DNA of 41,053 nucleotides from CAIXDB01 sp038327915 (GTDB lineage Bacteria; Patescibacteriota; Minisyncoccia; Phycocordibacterales; DATDWN01), in NCBI GenBank assembly GCA_038327915.1, contig JBBQLO010000004.1, positions 1-41,053 on the forward strand, in the 5' to 3' direction. Below are positions 1-8,186 of the stretch, one piece after another (the first letter of the stretch is position 1; each line of letters opens with the position of its first letter). A program made the position numbers and the translations under genes. A model generated the notes under the pieces. It saw nothing but the letters and a program-made list of their open reading frames with translations. It was not told the DNA's origin and did not search any database.

Positions 1-72
1 AATCTCGGAACCTGCCCAATACATTTTTTCAATACAAAATCGTTCTTCGAAATTTAAATGATGATATTTCAT

Positions 73-102
73 ATGACAAATTAAAATTAATTTTGCTAAT
101 AC
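73..102 (+). promoter_or_regulatory. putative promoter of the first gene
   Basis: A -35-like ATGACA at 73-78 and an extended -10 (TGC followed by TAATAC, 94-102) are 18 bp apart. Transcription would start near 109 and give a leader of about 90 nt before the Shine-Dalgarno and ATG at 197. The rest of 1-196 shows nothing I recognise. Called by eye only. Confidence 0.4.
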
Positions 103-196
103 TTTAATTCTAACTGTCCTACTTCAAAGGTGTCGAGAGGGTTGTACATTTCAAATCCGTCCCTCCCTGGACTTTAAAAATGGGAAAGGAGATACC

Positions 197-586
197 ATGC
201 CAACTTTTATGACCGCCTTGGTTGCCGAGGCCACTGAAGTCTTTTCTGCCGACTACTGGAGAAAGGCCTTTGCCGAGAATTTCGGAAAGTCTGAACCGGA
301 AGCGGTCCAACTGTGCGACCAGGCTTTCTTCAAATTGATGGGGTGGAGGGAACATGCTTTCCTTGCCACCACTATTGTGAAGAACCCGGCTGCATTCACA
401 CGGCCCGCGAAATTGAAGGTTTTCTTCACGGGCGAGGCCCTCGAGAGGCATAAGGACGCAGAGGGGAATGTGGTTTCGAAGACCAATCAGTACCCCGCGG
501 CGCCCATCCAGCTTTCTATGAAGGTTGGGGAAGCGGTCGGGGCGATCCTGATGGGTCGTATCCAGAAGCTCGGAGCGGTTCATTAG
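197..586 (+). CDS. hypothetical protein, 5' part of a gene cut by an in-frame TAG
   Basis: I do not recognise this protein (129 aa to the first stop). A strong Shine-Dalgarno (AAAGGAGA) lies just before the ATG at 197. The sequence is clearly GC-richer than the genes after 1172, with many C/G third positions (gcc, gac, ttc, aag), which suggests a different origin. The ORF ends at TAG 584-586, but the same frame continues without any frameshift to 1045 with similar composition and coding-like sequence, so 197-1045 is probably one ancestral gene of about 282 codons. The stop could be a nonsense mutation, a sequencing error or read-through. Standard TAG termination is used by other genes here (for example secA), which argues against general recoding. 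No membrane segment or known motif was seen. Confidence 0.6.
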   Translation: MPTFMTALVAEATEVFSADYWRKAFAENFGKSEPEAVQLCDQAFFKLMGWREHAFLATTIVKNPAAFTRPAKLKVFFTGEALERHKDAEGNVVSKTNQYPAAPIQLSMKVGEAVGAILMGRIQKLGAVH

Positions 587-676
587 AACGTCTCTCGCGA
601 TTTCTGGGTCACGGACCAGACGAAGCCCGGCTACAATGCCGGGACCGCCGAAGTTGCCGGAACTCTGTCTGGCGCG

Positions 677-1045
677 ATGCATGGTTTACTCAACATCGCG
701 GAGGGACTGAATGACCAGGAAGGGTTCGCCGACTTGGCGAAACTCTTTCAGAAGTTGTTTGGCAATGTTCCCGCCGGAGTTTATTTTCGGATCAAGGATG
801 TTGTAAATTCCCAGAAGGCTGACCCTGCGCCAAGCCGCCAAGCTCCACCCGTCGTTGATGGGCAGGGTAAGGCGCGTCCCCGCACGGAAAAACCCCTGCA
901 GACAGTAAAGCAAGGCCAAAATGTCCGAGTGCCCGACCCGATGAGACCGACGAAGGAGGACCAAATCCTCCTCGATGAGTATCGGAAGGCGCAAAACGGG
1001 CATCAGCCTGTTAACAACGTCTTCGCCGCTTCGCTTCGAGCCTAA
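677..1045 (+). CDS. hypothetical protein, 3' part of the TAG-interrupted gene
   Basis: Same reading frame as the ORF at 197-586. The open frame begins right after the TAG at 587; the first ATG is at 677 and has no Shine-Dalgarno in front of it, so independent translation looks unlikely. The protein has a helical-looking half followed by a Pro/Lys/Arg/Gln-rich, probably disordered tail. High GC as in the upstream part. It is followed 19 bp later by a textbook terminator. Whether any product is made depends on the TAG. I cannot assign a function. Confidence 0.5.
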   Translation: MHGLLNIAEGLNDQEGFADLAKLFQKLFGNVPAGVYFRIKDVVNSQKADPAPSRQAPPVVDGQGKARPRTEKPLQTVKQGQNVRVPDPMRPTKEDQILLDEYRKAQNGHQPVNNVFAASLRA

Positions 1046-1064
1046 CATTGGTTGTAAGTAGTAC

Positions 1065-1092
1065 CCCCGCACAAAACATCGTGCGGGGTTTT
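1065..1092 (+). terminator. rho-independent terminator
   Basis: An 8-bp perfect GC-rich stem, CCCCGCAC (1065-1072) with GTGCGGGG (1081-1088), has an 8-nt loop and is followed by TTTT. It ends the transcript of the interrupted gene and lies directly before the next promoter. Confidence 0.85.
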
Positions 1093-1095
1093 CAT

Positions 1096-1124
1096 TTGAC
1101 AAAATAAATATCATATATTACTAT
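1096..1124 (+). promoter_or_regulatory. sigma70-type promoter of the 1172 gene
   Basis: A perfect -35 TTGACA (1096-1101), 17-bp spacer and -10 TACTAT (1119-1124). The start would be near 1131, giving a leader of about 40 nt that carries a GAGG Shine-Dalgarno before ATG 1172. It begins 3 bp after the upstream T-run, so this gene has its own transcription unit. Confidence 0.75.
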
Positions 1125-1171
1125 GTGTTTAGGAAGTTCCCCAATGACAAAACCCAATTATCGAGGACACC

Positions 1172-1744
1172 ATGGTTTTCCCCCTAGCCCTCCAGAGCAT
1201 TCTGGATGAAATAAAAAATTCAAAGGAAGGTGACGTACCAATCTTAATTACGCGGTATGGAAGGTTATTTGAACAATTATTTCTTGGTTTTACTCTGTCC
1301 GATAATGAAGTCTGTACATACAGAGAGGATGAGTATCTTCCTTTTCTAGATGCTGTTGAGGAAATGAAAAATCTCCAACCGGTAGGATACGATCCGTCTC
1401 ATCCTACTGAAGGATGCAATAAAGAATTTTTTTCTTCGGTAGAGTCTTTTCTCCGAGTCGGAAGTGGAGACTTAGAGTATTACATCTGTGTCGGCACCAA
1501 GTTAGATTTTTGGCACGGTGTTGATGCATTATTTTCTTGGCGAGGGATGTGCGTCTCCATTGATGTAACGGTAAACACGGAGAAAAAATATAAGGCAGAT
1601 TTTCTCATTACACCTCCACTACTAGTAAGTGGTGAAGTATACACTTTAATTGCCAGAGACATCGCACTGCTTTTGATAACGAGAAAGCTGAATCAGCTTT
1701 CTCAAAAACCTATGTACCCGTTTAGTCAACCGAGGAGGACCTAA
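1172..1744 (+). CDS. hypothetical protein (190 aa)
   Basis: I do not recognise the family. The 190-aa product is soluble-looking and acidic in its first half, without signal peptide or membrane segment. A consensus promoter (1096-1124) and a GAGG Shine-Dalgarno about 8 nt before the ATG support the start. The gene is a self-contained unit: own promoter, own RBS and a hairpin overlapping its stop codon. Its base composition is closer to the AT-rich neighbours than the preceding gene. A perfect 10-bp inverted repeat lies inside its 3' end (1681-1703). Gene reality is well supported by the signals; function is unknown. Confidence 0.7.
   Translation: MVFPLALQSILDEIKNSKEGDVPILITRYGRLFEQLFLGFTLSDNEVCTYREDEYLPFLDAVEEMKNLQPVGYDPSHPTEGCNKEFFSSVESFLRVGSGDLEYYICVGTKLDFWHGVDALFSWRGMCVSIDVTVNTEKKYKADFLITPPLLVSGEVYTLIARDIALLLITRKLNQLSQKPMYPFSQPRRT
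1681..1703 (+). repeat. perfect hairpin inside the 3' end of the 1172 gene
   Basis: GAGAAAGCTG (1681-1690) and CAGCTTTCTC (1694-1703) are perfect complements around a 3-nt loop (AAT). It is coding sequence and has no T-run. The 10-bp stem with a 3-nt loop recalls the geometry of the palindromes near the transposase, but the sequence is different. Confidence 0.6.
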
Positions 1745-1767
1745 TAAGTCACCTCGGTTTTATTTTT
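1730..1767 (+). terminator. terminator overlapping the stop codon of the 1172 gene
   Basis: CCGAGG (1730-1735) pairs with CCTCGG (1752-1757), with extra pairing inside, and is followed by TTTTATTTTT. The TAA stop at 1742-1744 is in the loop. Confidence 0.7.
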
Positions 1768-1797
1768 GAAAATTAATATATTGTGTATACTGTACTC

Positions 1798-2091
1798 ATG
1801 ATTAAACAACGCAGTACATTATTTCTCGGGATTTTTATTTTTGTCATTCCTTTTTTGGGTTTGCCCACTTCGTGGCGTGCGTCACTTGTCATGATTGCCG
1901 GTCTTGGCCTTATCGCTCTATCAATCAAAATCACTTTGCCTCGAAGATTGGCGAAGTCTGGTAAAAAGTTGCGCCGCAAAGAAAAAGTATCTGCCGTGTT
2001 CGTAGAAAACATGCCGATTGAGTCCATCCCTCCGCAAGCTTATTCGGCTCGTACACTATCAGGTGATCCAGTTGAACCAGAAATACGTTAG
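1798..2091 (+). CDS. small membrane protein (97 aa), hypothetical
   Basis: Two hydrophobic segments (about residues 7-22 and 27-43) are followed by a Lys/Arg-rich stretch and a polar tail, so the C-terminus is probably cytoplasmic. An upstream in-frame ATG at 1783 would add five residues, but a -10-like TATACT lies at 1786-1791, inside that extension, which puts the transcript start at about the ATG at 1798. I therefore prefer 1798 and a leaderless mRNA. Family not recognised; DUF-type short membrane proteins of this size are common. No operon partner is obvious. Confidence 0.6.
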   Translation: MIKQRSTLFLGIFIFVIPFLGLPTSWRASLVMIAGLGLIALSIKITLPRRLAKSGKKLRRKEKVSAVFVENMPIESIPPQAYSARTLSGDPVEPEIR

Positions 2092-2190
2092 TAGGAATAA
2101 TATATGTGCACATAAGTTGTTAATTTTATATACATATATTTATACGTAATTGACTCCAAATAATTTTTATTTAATTTTCATACATTTTCA

Positions 2191-3402
2191 ATGAACCGCA
2201 CACTTCTCATTCTCGCTTTCACCACACTTTTTTTCTCAGTTATTTTTGCTTTGATGCCAAAAATATTGAGTGCCCACTATGTGTTCAAAGCGGGCACTCT
2301 TGTTGGTGACGCTTTTTTCTCTCTCCATAGTAACTCCGCTCGAGGTACTGTATCTGGAATTGCCACAGTCACTCCGACGCATGTCTCGACACCAGGATCG
2401 GTCAAAGGAATTTATATGACGAGCTGGATTGCTTCGGCACCTTCCTTGCGCGCTCGTTTAGTGCATCTTCTTGATACAACAGAAGCAAATACGGTGGTCA
2501 TAGATATTAAAGACTACAGTGGTAAGATTGTATTTCAAGTCACAAATCCAAAACTGAAGGCATATGGTTCGGAGGAAGTACGAGTAAAAGATATGCCTGA
2601 GTTTATTGCCTCTCTCCACCAGAGAGGTGTGTATGTCATTGGGCGTGTTGCGGTGTTTCAGGATAAATATTTTGTAACACGTAGACCAGATTTGGCGGTA
2701 AAAAATGAAACAGGGAGTGCTGTTTGGAAAGACCACAAGGGCATTTCGTGGATTGATGTTGGCGCTCGGGAATATTGGGATTACATTATTTTACTTGCAG
2801 AAGAGTCCCACAAAATAGGTTTTGATGAAATTAATTTTGACTATGTTCGTTTTCCATCTGACGGCAACATGAAAGATATTTCTTTCCCATGGAGTTCGAC
2901 GACACCTAAGGCAACGGTATTAAAAAATTTCTTCTCCTATCTTCATGATCATCTCGCTACATTGACACCAGATTTAAAAATATCGGCAGACCTTTTTGGC
3001 ATGACCACGACTGTTATAGACGATATGGGTATTGGACAAGTTTTGGAAAATGCATTGCCATATTTTGATTTCATTGATCCGATGGTCTATCCTTCTCATT
3101 ACCCGACCACTTTTATGGGTTACAAAAATCCCGAACAATATCCGTATGAAGTCGTCAAATTTGCCATGCAGTCTGCAGTAGAGCGGGCACACGCACTTGC
3201 TTCGAGTTCGCCTGATCATATTTCTTTGAATACATATACTACAAAACTCCGACCGTGGCTTCAGGATTTTGGTCTCAAGGTAACATACGGCCAGAGAGAA
3301 GTCCGTGCACAAATAAAAGCAACCAATGAAGTCGGACTTTCCTCGTGGCTTTTGTGGAGTGCGTCGAATAATTACACAAAAGGGGGGTTAGAAAGTAAAT
3401 AA
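2191..3402 (+). CDS. DUF4015 putative glycoside hydrolase, membrane-anchored/exported
   Basis: A hydrophobic N-terminus (residues 4-21) acts as signal or anchor, so the rest is extracytoplasmic. A TIM-barrel-like domain follows with the landmarks of DUF4015 (putative glycosyl hydrolase): KGIYMTSW, VVIDIKDYSGKI, DEINFDYVRFPSDG (likely catalytic region) and the late DPMVYPSHYP and SSWLLWSASNNY stretches. The length (403 aa) is usual for the family. Biochemical substrate is not established, so 'glycosidase' is family-level inference. Proximity to a large surface-glycan locus fits cell-wall or glycan trimming. No clear promoter was identified; the region 2092-2190 is AT-rich and otherwise empty. 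Confidence 0.85.
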   Translation: MNRTLLILAFTTLFFSVIFALMPKILSAHYVFKAGTLVGDAFFSLHSNSARGTVSGIATVTPTHVSTPGSVKGIYMTSWIASAPSLRARLVHLLDTTEANTVVIDIKDYSGKIVFQVTNPKLKAYGSEEVRVKDMPEFIASLHQRGVYVIGRVAVFQDKYFVTRRPDLAVKNETGSAVWKDHKGISWIDVGAREYWDYIILLAEESHKIGFDEINFDYVRFPSDGNMKDISFPWSSTTPKATVLKNFFSYLHDHLATLTPDLKISADLFGMTTTVIDDMGIGQVLENALPYFDFIDPMVYPSHYPTTFMGYKNPEQYPYEVVKFAMQSAVERAHALASSSPDHISLNTYTTKLRPWLQDFGLKVTYGQREVRAQIKATNEVGLSSWLLWSASNNYTKGGLESK

Positions 3403-3473
3403 AAAAGTTAGAAAAAGGTTTAGGCAAATTTTATTGATGTTAGATTTATTGTTTTTATTGTACAATTATCAGA

Positions 3474-5681
3474 ATGGACCCCAATGCAATTACATATTTT
3501 GGTGAGACGGATGCACGCAACAAAAAGATACGCTTTGGTATTAAAGCCAAAGATCGTCTGAAGCACGTCTATGTTATCGGTAAGACAGGAATGGGTAAGT
3601 CGACGCTTCTTGAAAACATGGCTATTCAGGATATCCAAAATGGCGAAGGTATGACTTTTATTGATCCTCACGGTGGCACAGCAGAAAAACTTCTCGAGTA
3701 TGTACCAGAGCATCGCATCAAAGATGTGTTGTATTTTGCACCTTTTGATATGGAATACCCTGTTTCTTTTAATGTGCTTGAAGATGTGGGAGAAGACAAA
3801 CGTCACCTCGTGGTCAATGGGCTTATGTCTACGTTTGAAAAAATCTGGGTTGATGCTTGGTCAGCTCGTATAGCATACATTTTGACGAACACTTTGCTCG
3901 CTTTGCTTGAATATCCTGGGGCGACACTTCTCGGTGTAAATCGCATGCTCACCGACAAGGAATACAGAAAAAAAGTAGTGGACAATGTAAAAGATCCGTC
4001 AGTGAAAATATTTTGGGTAGAGGAGTTCGGCAAGTGGACAGAAAAATTTGTGTCAGAAGCTATTCCTGCTATTCAAAACAAAGTCGGACAATTTACTGCT
4101 AACCCACTTGTACGCAATTTACTCGGACAAGCTAAGTCATCATTTGACATTCGCTCGTTCATGGATGAACGTAAGATTATTATTATCAATATGTCCAAAG
4201 GTTTGGTGGGTGAGGGAAACGCGAGGCTTATTGGCTCTATGCTCATTACTAAAATATATCTTGCCGCCATGTCTCGTGCAGATCGAGACGAGCAGTCACT
4301 TGCCAAACTTCCGAATTTTTATTTGTATGTCGATGAATTTCAATCATTTGCAAATAAAAGTTTTGCAGATATCCTCTCGGAGGCCAGAAAATATAAACTC
4401 AATCTGACTATTGCACATCAGTATATTGAACAAATGGAAGAAGAGGTGCGTGATGCAGTGTTTGGAAACGTTGGGACGATGATTACATTTCGCGTTGGTG
4501 CTTTTGATGCTGAAGTTCTGGAAAAAGAATTTGCTCCTACGTTTACAGCTGAGGATTTGGTCAATCTTGGTTTCACCCAGATTTATTTGAAGCTTATGAT
4601 TGATGGCGTTTCTTCGCAACCATTTTCTTCTACCACCATGGCACCAATTGCTCGGTCTGAGAAAACATTTAAAGCGGAAGTAATCGCAAGTTCTCGCGAA
4701 TTATTTGCTCGACCACGGGCACAGGTCGAAAAAGAGGTGCAAGATTGGCACAGTAATGGTGGATCTGTTGTGAAAAATCCTCAAAATGAACAACCAAGAG
4801 AACAACAGAGAGAATCAACATCTGTGCAAAGTGGACAAAGAATGCAATATATAGACACAAGAAATACTGGCGCGAGAAATGTTCCGTCACAGAATGTCCA
4901 ATCTTCACAATCTTTCCAAACTGCAAAATATTTGCAGACTTCACCCAGAGAATTCCCGTTGAAAAAACCAGAAAATCGAGAGCGGTATAGTGCCCCAGAG
5001 ACACCTTTAATACCTACCCACGTGTCTTCGAGAGAAATTCCAGCACCCACTACTCCACAGCAGACACAATCACAAGGTCAAGTTGAAGATAATCGCGAAC
5101 AAAATCGTTTTGCATTTGCTCAAGCCGCGGAGCTTCTACTTCAAAAACAAGAACTTGTGTTGAAAACTATGGACAAGGATGAGGAAGGAAATATTCAGAA
5201 ACAACAGCAGTCCGAGAGGCACAATCCGCAACCGAAAGTCATTTCCCTTTCTTCTCTTATTGCTGATGAATCAAAGAAAAATCCAAGTGCACAAAATATT
5301 TCAAATCTTAAGTCGGCTCTCGCAGAAGCGTTGAAAAAGACTCAACCCTCGCAATCTCTCCAACCTCAACCCGTTCGGCTTGTTCAAGCGATGTCCCAAC
5401 AATATCAACCAAAGCAGGAAGAAAAACGATTGGAGATACCAGTAGAGAAACAAGCAGAAAAGCTTGAAGAAAAGGTTTTCGAAAAGATACCAGAAAAAGT
5501 AGAAAAGGTTGCTTTTCAAATAAAGTCACAACAACAAAATGAGAAATTATTTGAAAAACCAATGGAAACTCTTGTTGAAAAACCAGTGGAAAAAATCGCA
5601 GAGCCTATAGCCTCTGCTCATGAAATTCCCGAGAAAGTGTTGCGAGAACTTTTGAGTATGGATTCTTTGGTCGACAAATAG
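3474..5681 (+). CDS. VirD4/TraG-like type IV secretion/DNA-transfer ATPase with long disordered tail
   Basis: A P-loop ATPase of the conjugative coupling-protein class. Walker A GKTGMGKS is at residues 36-43; Walker B (LYVDEF) is near 283-288; the flanking regions (FIDPHGG, NMSKGLVGEGNARLIGS, ARKYKLNLTIAHQY) are typical of TraG/TraD-like ATPases. There are no N-terminal membrane helices, unlike classical VirD4. Residues about 425-735 are low complexity: Gln-, Pro- and Glu/Lys-rich with EKxxEK-type repeats. A TACAAT hexamer at 3461-3466 lies 7 nt before the ATG, so translation is probably leaderless. In the known family the enzyme moves DNA or protein substrates; no other T4SS gene lies in this window, so its role here (type IV pilus-like or DNA uptake machinery) is open. 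Confidence 0.85.
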   Translation: MDPNAITYFGETDARNKKIRFGIKAKDRLKHVYVIGKTGMGKSTLLENMAIQDIQNGEGMTFIDPHGGTAEKLLEYVPEHRIKDVLYFAPFDMEYPVSFNVLEDVGEDKRHLVVNGLMSTFEKIWVDAWSARIAYILTNTLLALLEYPGATLLGVNRMLTDKEYRKKVVDNVKDPSVKIFWVEEFGKWTEKFVSEAIPAIQNKVGQFTANPLVRNLLGQAKSSFDIRSFMDERKIIIINMSKGLVGEGNARLIGSMLITKIYLAAMSRADRDEQSLAKLPNFYLYVDEFQSFANKSFADILSEARKYKLNLTIAHQYIEQMEEEVRDAVFGNVGTMITFRVGAFDAEVLEKEFAPTFTAEDLVNLGFTQIYLKLMIDGVSSQPFSSTTMAPIARSEKTFKAEVIASSRELFARPRAQVEKEVQDWHSNGGSVVKNPQNEQPREQQRESTSVQSGQRMQYIDTRNTGARNVPSQNVQSSQSFQTAKYLQTSPREFPLKKPENRERYSAPETPLIPTHVSSREIPAPTTPQQTQSQGQVEDNREQNRFAFAQAAELLLQKQELVLKTMDKDEEGNIQKQQQSERHNPQPKVISLSSLIADESKKNPSAQNISNLKSALAEALKKTQPSQSLQPQPVRLVQAMSQQYQPKQEEKRLEIPVEKQAEKLEEKVFEKIPEKVEKVAFQIKSQQQNEKLFEKPMETLVEKPVEKIAEPIASAHEIPEKVLRELLSMDSLVDK

Positions 5682-5699
5682 CCCTACACAAATACAGAT

Positions 5700-6881
5700 A
5701 TGACTCCAAAAAGAATTCTCATTTTTTCCACAGCGTACTATCCATTTGTTGGAGGGGCCGAAATAGCTATTAAAGAAATCACCGATCGCTTGATGGGAGA
5801 TTTTGAGTTTGATCTTATCACCGCGCGTTTTAAGAAAGAATTACCAAGTGTGGAAAAAGTTGGAAATGTGACCGTGTATAGAATGGGCACAGGAAAGCCA
5901 CTGTGTGATAAGGTTCTTTTACCTTTTCGCGGAGCTCTTAAGGCATGGCAATTAGAAAAAGAACATACGTATTTTTGTCTGTGGGGTATGATGGCTACTT
6001 TTGCTAGCGGAGCAGGATACGTTCTCAATATTGTGCGTGCGTGTAGTGGAAAAAGTCATATCCCTATGGTGCTCACTTTGCAAGAAGGGGATTCAGATGC
6101 ACATCTTCGGTATCGGTGGGGAGGAATGCTCTCACTTTCTCTTTGGCTTGCTCTTCGAAATACTGATTTTTTGACGGCGTTAAGTAATTTTCTTTTGCAT
6201 CGTGCTGAACGTTTTGGATACAAAGGTAGAAGTGCCCTTGTTCCAAATGGAGTTGATATCGGGGTTTTCTCACAAGTAGTCACCCAAAGTGAAAAAGAAA
6301 AAATAAAAGTGTTGTTAGATAAAAAAGACGGAGAGGTTTTTCTGGTCACCACTTCTCGCCTCGTCCACAAAAATGCTGTTGATGATATTATTTCTGCCCT
6401 TCCATGTGTATCAACTTTTGTTTCACTTGTCGTTATCGGCACGGGAGAAGAAGGTTTGCGACTCCAGGAACTTGCGGGAAGTTTGGGTGTTGCCGATCGT
6501 GTTAAATTTTTAGGTTTTTTACCACACAAAGACATTCCAAAATATTTTTCTGTCTGTGATATTTTTGTGAGGCCAAGCCGGTCTGAAGGTTTTGGTAATT
6601 CATTTATTGAAGCCATGGCAGCAGGACTACCAGTTATTGCCACACCTGTGGGTGGCATTGTGGACTTTATTGATGACAAAGAAACAGGTCTTTTTTGTTC
6701 GCCTGACAATCCAAAAAGCTTGGCTGGGGCAGTGTGCACGTTGATTGAAGATCGTTTGTTAGTTTCTAAAATTTCTTATCAAGGTCGCGCGAGAGTCCTC
6801 GCTCGATACAGTTGGGAAACAATTGCCGAGGAGATGAAAGAAAAAGTATTTGGTACTCTAATATTTCCGGCATGTAGGTAA
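5700..6881 (+). CDS. GT4 family glycosyltransferase
   Basis: A GT-B fold retaining glycosyltransferase of 393 aa. The N-terminal acceptor domain starts with the family signature YYPFVGGAE (about residues 13-21). The C-terminal nucleotide-sugar domain carries VTTSRLVHKNAVDDII, GTGEEGLRLQELA and the EX7E motif SEGFGNSFIEAMAAGLPV, with E296 and E304. It is cytoplasmic and would add a sugar to a growing surface glycan. First gene of the long + strand glycan cluster, 18 bp after the ATPase gene. No recognisable Shine-Dalgarno. The donor and acceptor cannot be read from sequence. Confidence 0.9.
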   Translation: MTPKRILIFSTAYYPFVGGAEIAIKEITDRLMGDFEFDLITARFKKELPSVEKVGNVTVYRMGTGKPLCDKVLLPFRGALKAWQLEKEHTYFCLWGMMATFASGAGYVLNIVRACSGKSHIPMVLTLQEGDSDAHLRYRWGGMLSLSLWLALRNTDFLTALSNFLLHRAERFGYKGRSALVPNGVDIGVFSQVVTQSEKEKIKVLLDKKDGEVFLVTTSRLVHKNAVDDIISALPCVSTFVSLVVIGTGEEGLRLQELAGSLGVADRVKFLGFLPHKDIPKYFSVCDIFVRPSRSEGFGNSFIEAMAAGLPVIATPVGGIVDFIDDKETGLFCSPDNPKSLAGAVCTLIEDRLLVSKISYQGRARVLARYSWETIAEEMKEKVFGTLIFPACR

Positions 6882-6907
6882 GTAGTTTTGTAATTATTTT
6901 ATTTAAA

Positions 6908-7972
6908 ATGAATTCGCCAAAACACATTGTCATAGCATCGGGGATTTACCCCCCAGAAATAGGGGGACCAGCAGAATATGCGAAGAATTTATTAGAAACC
7001 TTACGCCTTCAGAAGTACTCTGTTTCACTCGTGACATATGGAGAGTTAAAAAAACTACCTCGCGGTCTGCGGCATGTGGCATATTTTGTGAGATTGTTGC
7101 GTCATTCACTCGATACGGACTATATCATTGCACTTGATACATTTAGTGCATTGGTCGGAGCAATTATAGGTAAAATAAGGAGGGTAAAAGTGGTCGTCCG
7201 TATTGGAGGAGATTTCCTGTGGGAGTCGTATGTTGAGCGGACAAAAGAACCCATTCTATTGTCTGACTTTTATAAAGAATCGCACACCCAGTCTCGCAAG
7301 TATTCTCCTAAAGAAGAAATGGTTTTTTATATTACTCGATGGTATGTACGCATGGTATCAGCAATTATTTTTACAACAGAATGGCAAAAACAATTAATGT
7401 ATATTCCATACAATCTTACGCATGTTCCAATGTTTATTATTGAAAATTTTTATGGGCAAGCTCGTCGAGAAACTACTGGAGAAACTCAAGGGAAAACTCA
7501 GGAAAGAAACAGAGACAAGAAAGTGTTTCTTTCGCCATCTCGCGACAGATATATAAAAAATAAAGATGCTCTATACAAAGCATGGGAAAAAGTTTCGGCT
7601 GTGCACTCAGACATTTTTTTGGATACAGATAGTGTTTCCCATGAAATTTTGTGCGAAAAAATATCGCATGCGTATGCTATTATTACACCTTCTTTCTCTG
7701 AAGTGAGTCCAAATTTGGTTTTGGATGGCTTGTCGTATGGAGTGCCAGCTGTGGTAACTCATGACACGGGTATTGCAGGAAGGATTGCTTCCAGTGTGAT
7801 TTTTATTGATCCGAAGTCGGTTGAGGATATTGCGCGGGGTATCGAGAAGATGCTTGACCCAGTAGTGTATGAATCTCATTGTCGAGAAGCACTTTTACTC
7901 GGGCAAAAATTTTTGCATTCGTGGCATAGCATTGCGCAGGAATTTATTGATGTGTATGAAAAATTAAAATAA
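6908..7972 (+). CDS. GT4-like glycosyltransferase
   Basis: A 354-aa GT-B type enzyme. The N-terminus has ASGIYPPEIGGPAEYAKNL, the standard acceptor-side loop of GT4 enzymes. The C-terminal donor domain has ITPSFSEVSPNLVLDGLSYG; here the EX7E motif reads E265 x7 D273, a conservative change of the second glutamate. The middle of the protein (residues about 115-200) is less typical and contains a charged, Gln/Thr-rich linker. It sits 26 bp after the preceding glycosyltransferase gene and before the palindromic element at 8001-8148. Likely role: sugar addition in surface glycan assembly; specificity unknown. Confidence 0.85.
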   Translation: MNSPKHIVIASGIYPPEIGGPAEYAKNLLETLRLQKYSVSLVTYGELKKLPRGLRHVAYFVRLLRHSLDTDYIIALDTFSALVGAIIGKIRRVKVVVRIGGDFLWESYVERTKEPILLSDFYKESHTQSRKYSPKEEMVFYITRWYVRMVSAIIFTTEWQKQLMYIPYNLTHVPMFIIENFYGQARRETTGETQGKTQERNRDKKVFLSPSRDRYIKNKDALYKAWEKVSAVHSDIFLDTDSVSHEILCEKISHAYAIITPSFSEVSPNLVLDGLSYGVPAVVTHDTGIAGRIASSVIFIDPKSVEDIARGIEKMLDPVVYESHCREALLLGQKFLHSWHSIAQEFIDVYEKLK

Positions 7973-8000
7973 TGGAGATAAATATACAAAACTCTTTCTC

Positions 8001-8148
8001 AATGCAAACTTTTCGGAACCAGAATAATTTTCTGTTGAAAATTTTCTTCACGCTCGTCGTTCAAGAAAACAATCTTTTTGGCGTGTGCCACTCACGCCTA
8101 TGTCGTTGTTTTCTAAACTCCCGCGCGATGTTCCTGAAAGTTTGCATT
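8001..8148. repeat. palindromic intergenic element, copy A
   Basis: The ends (8001-8020 and 8128-8148) are inverted complements: an 11-bp perfect outer arm (AATGCAAACTT with AAGTTTGCATT) plus an inner GGAAC/GTTCC. A second stem pairs 8064-8073 with 8105-8114 (10 bp with a G-T end pair), and an apical hairpin pairs GGCGTG (8080-8085) with CACGCC (8093-8098). Its core is about 85-87% identical to copy B at 10902-11066. It fills most of the 214-bp gap between two glycosyltransferase genes. MITE-like element or structured mRNA part; no ORF of its own is convincing. Confidence 0.75.
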
Positions 8149-8186
8149 TTCAGCGAGTTTTGTGTATTTATTTCCCAATCATTTAT

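Noticed and set aside
119..682. Minus-strand ORF opposite the first gene
   Set aside because: It is a shadow of the + strand gene, with no RBS, and the + strand has promoter, RBS and terminator.
7607..7879. Minus-strand ORF opposite the GT gene
   Set aside because: It is the antisense of a well-supported glycosyltransferase domain, without its own start signals.
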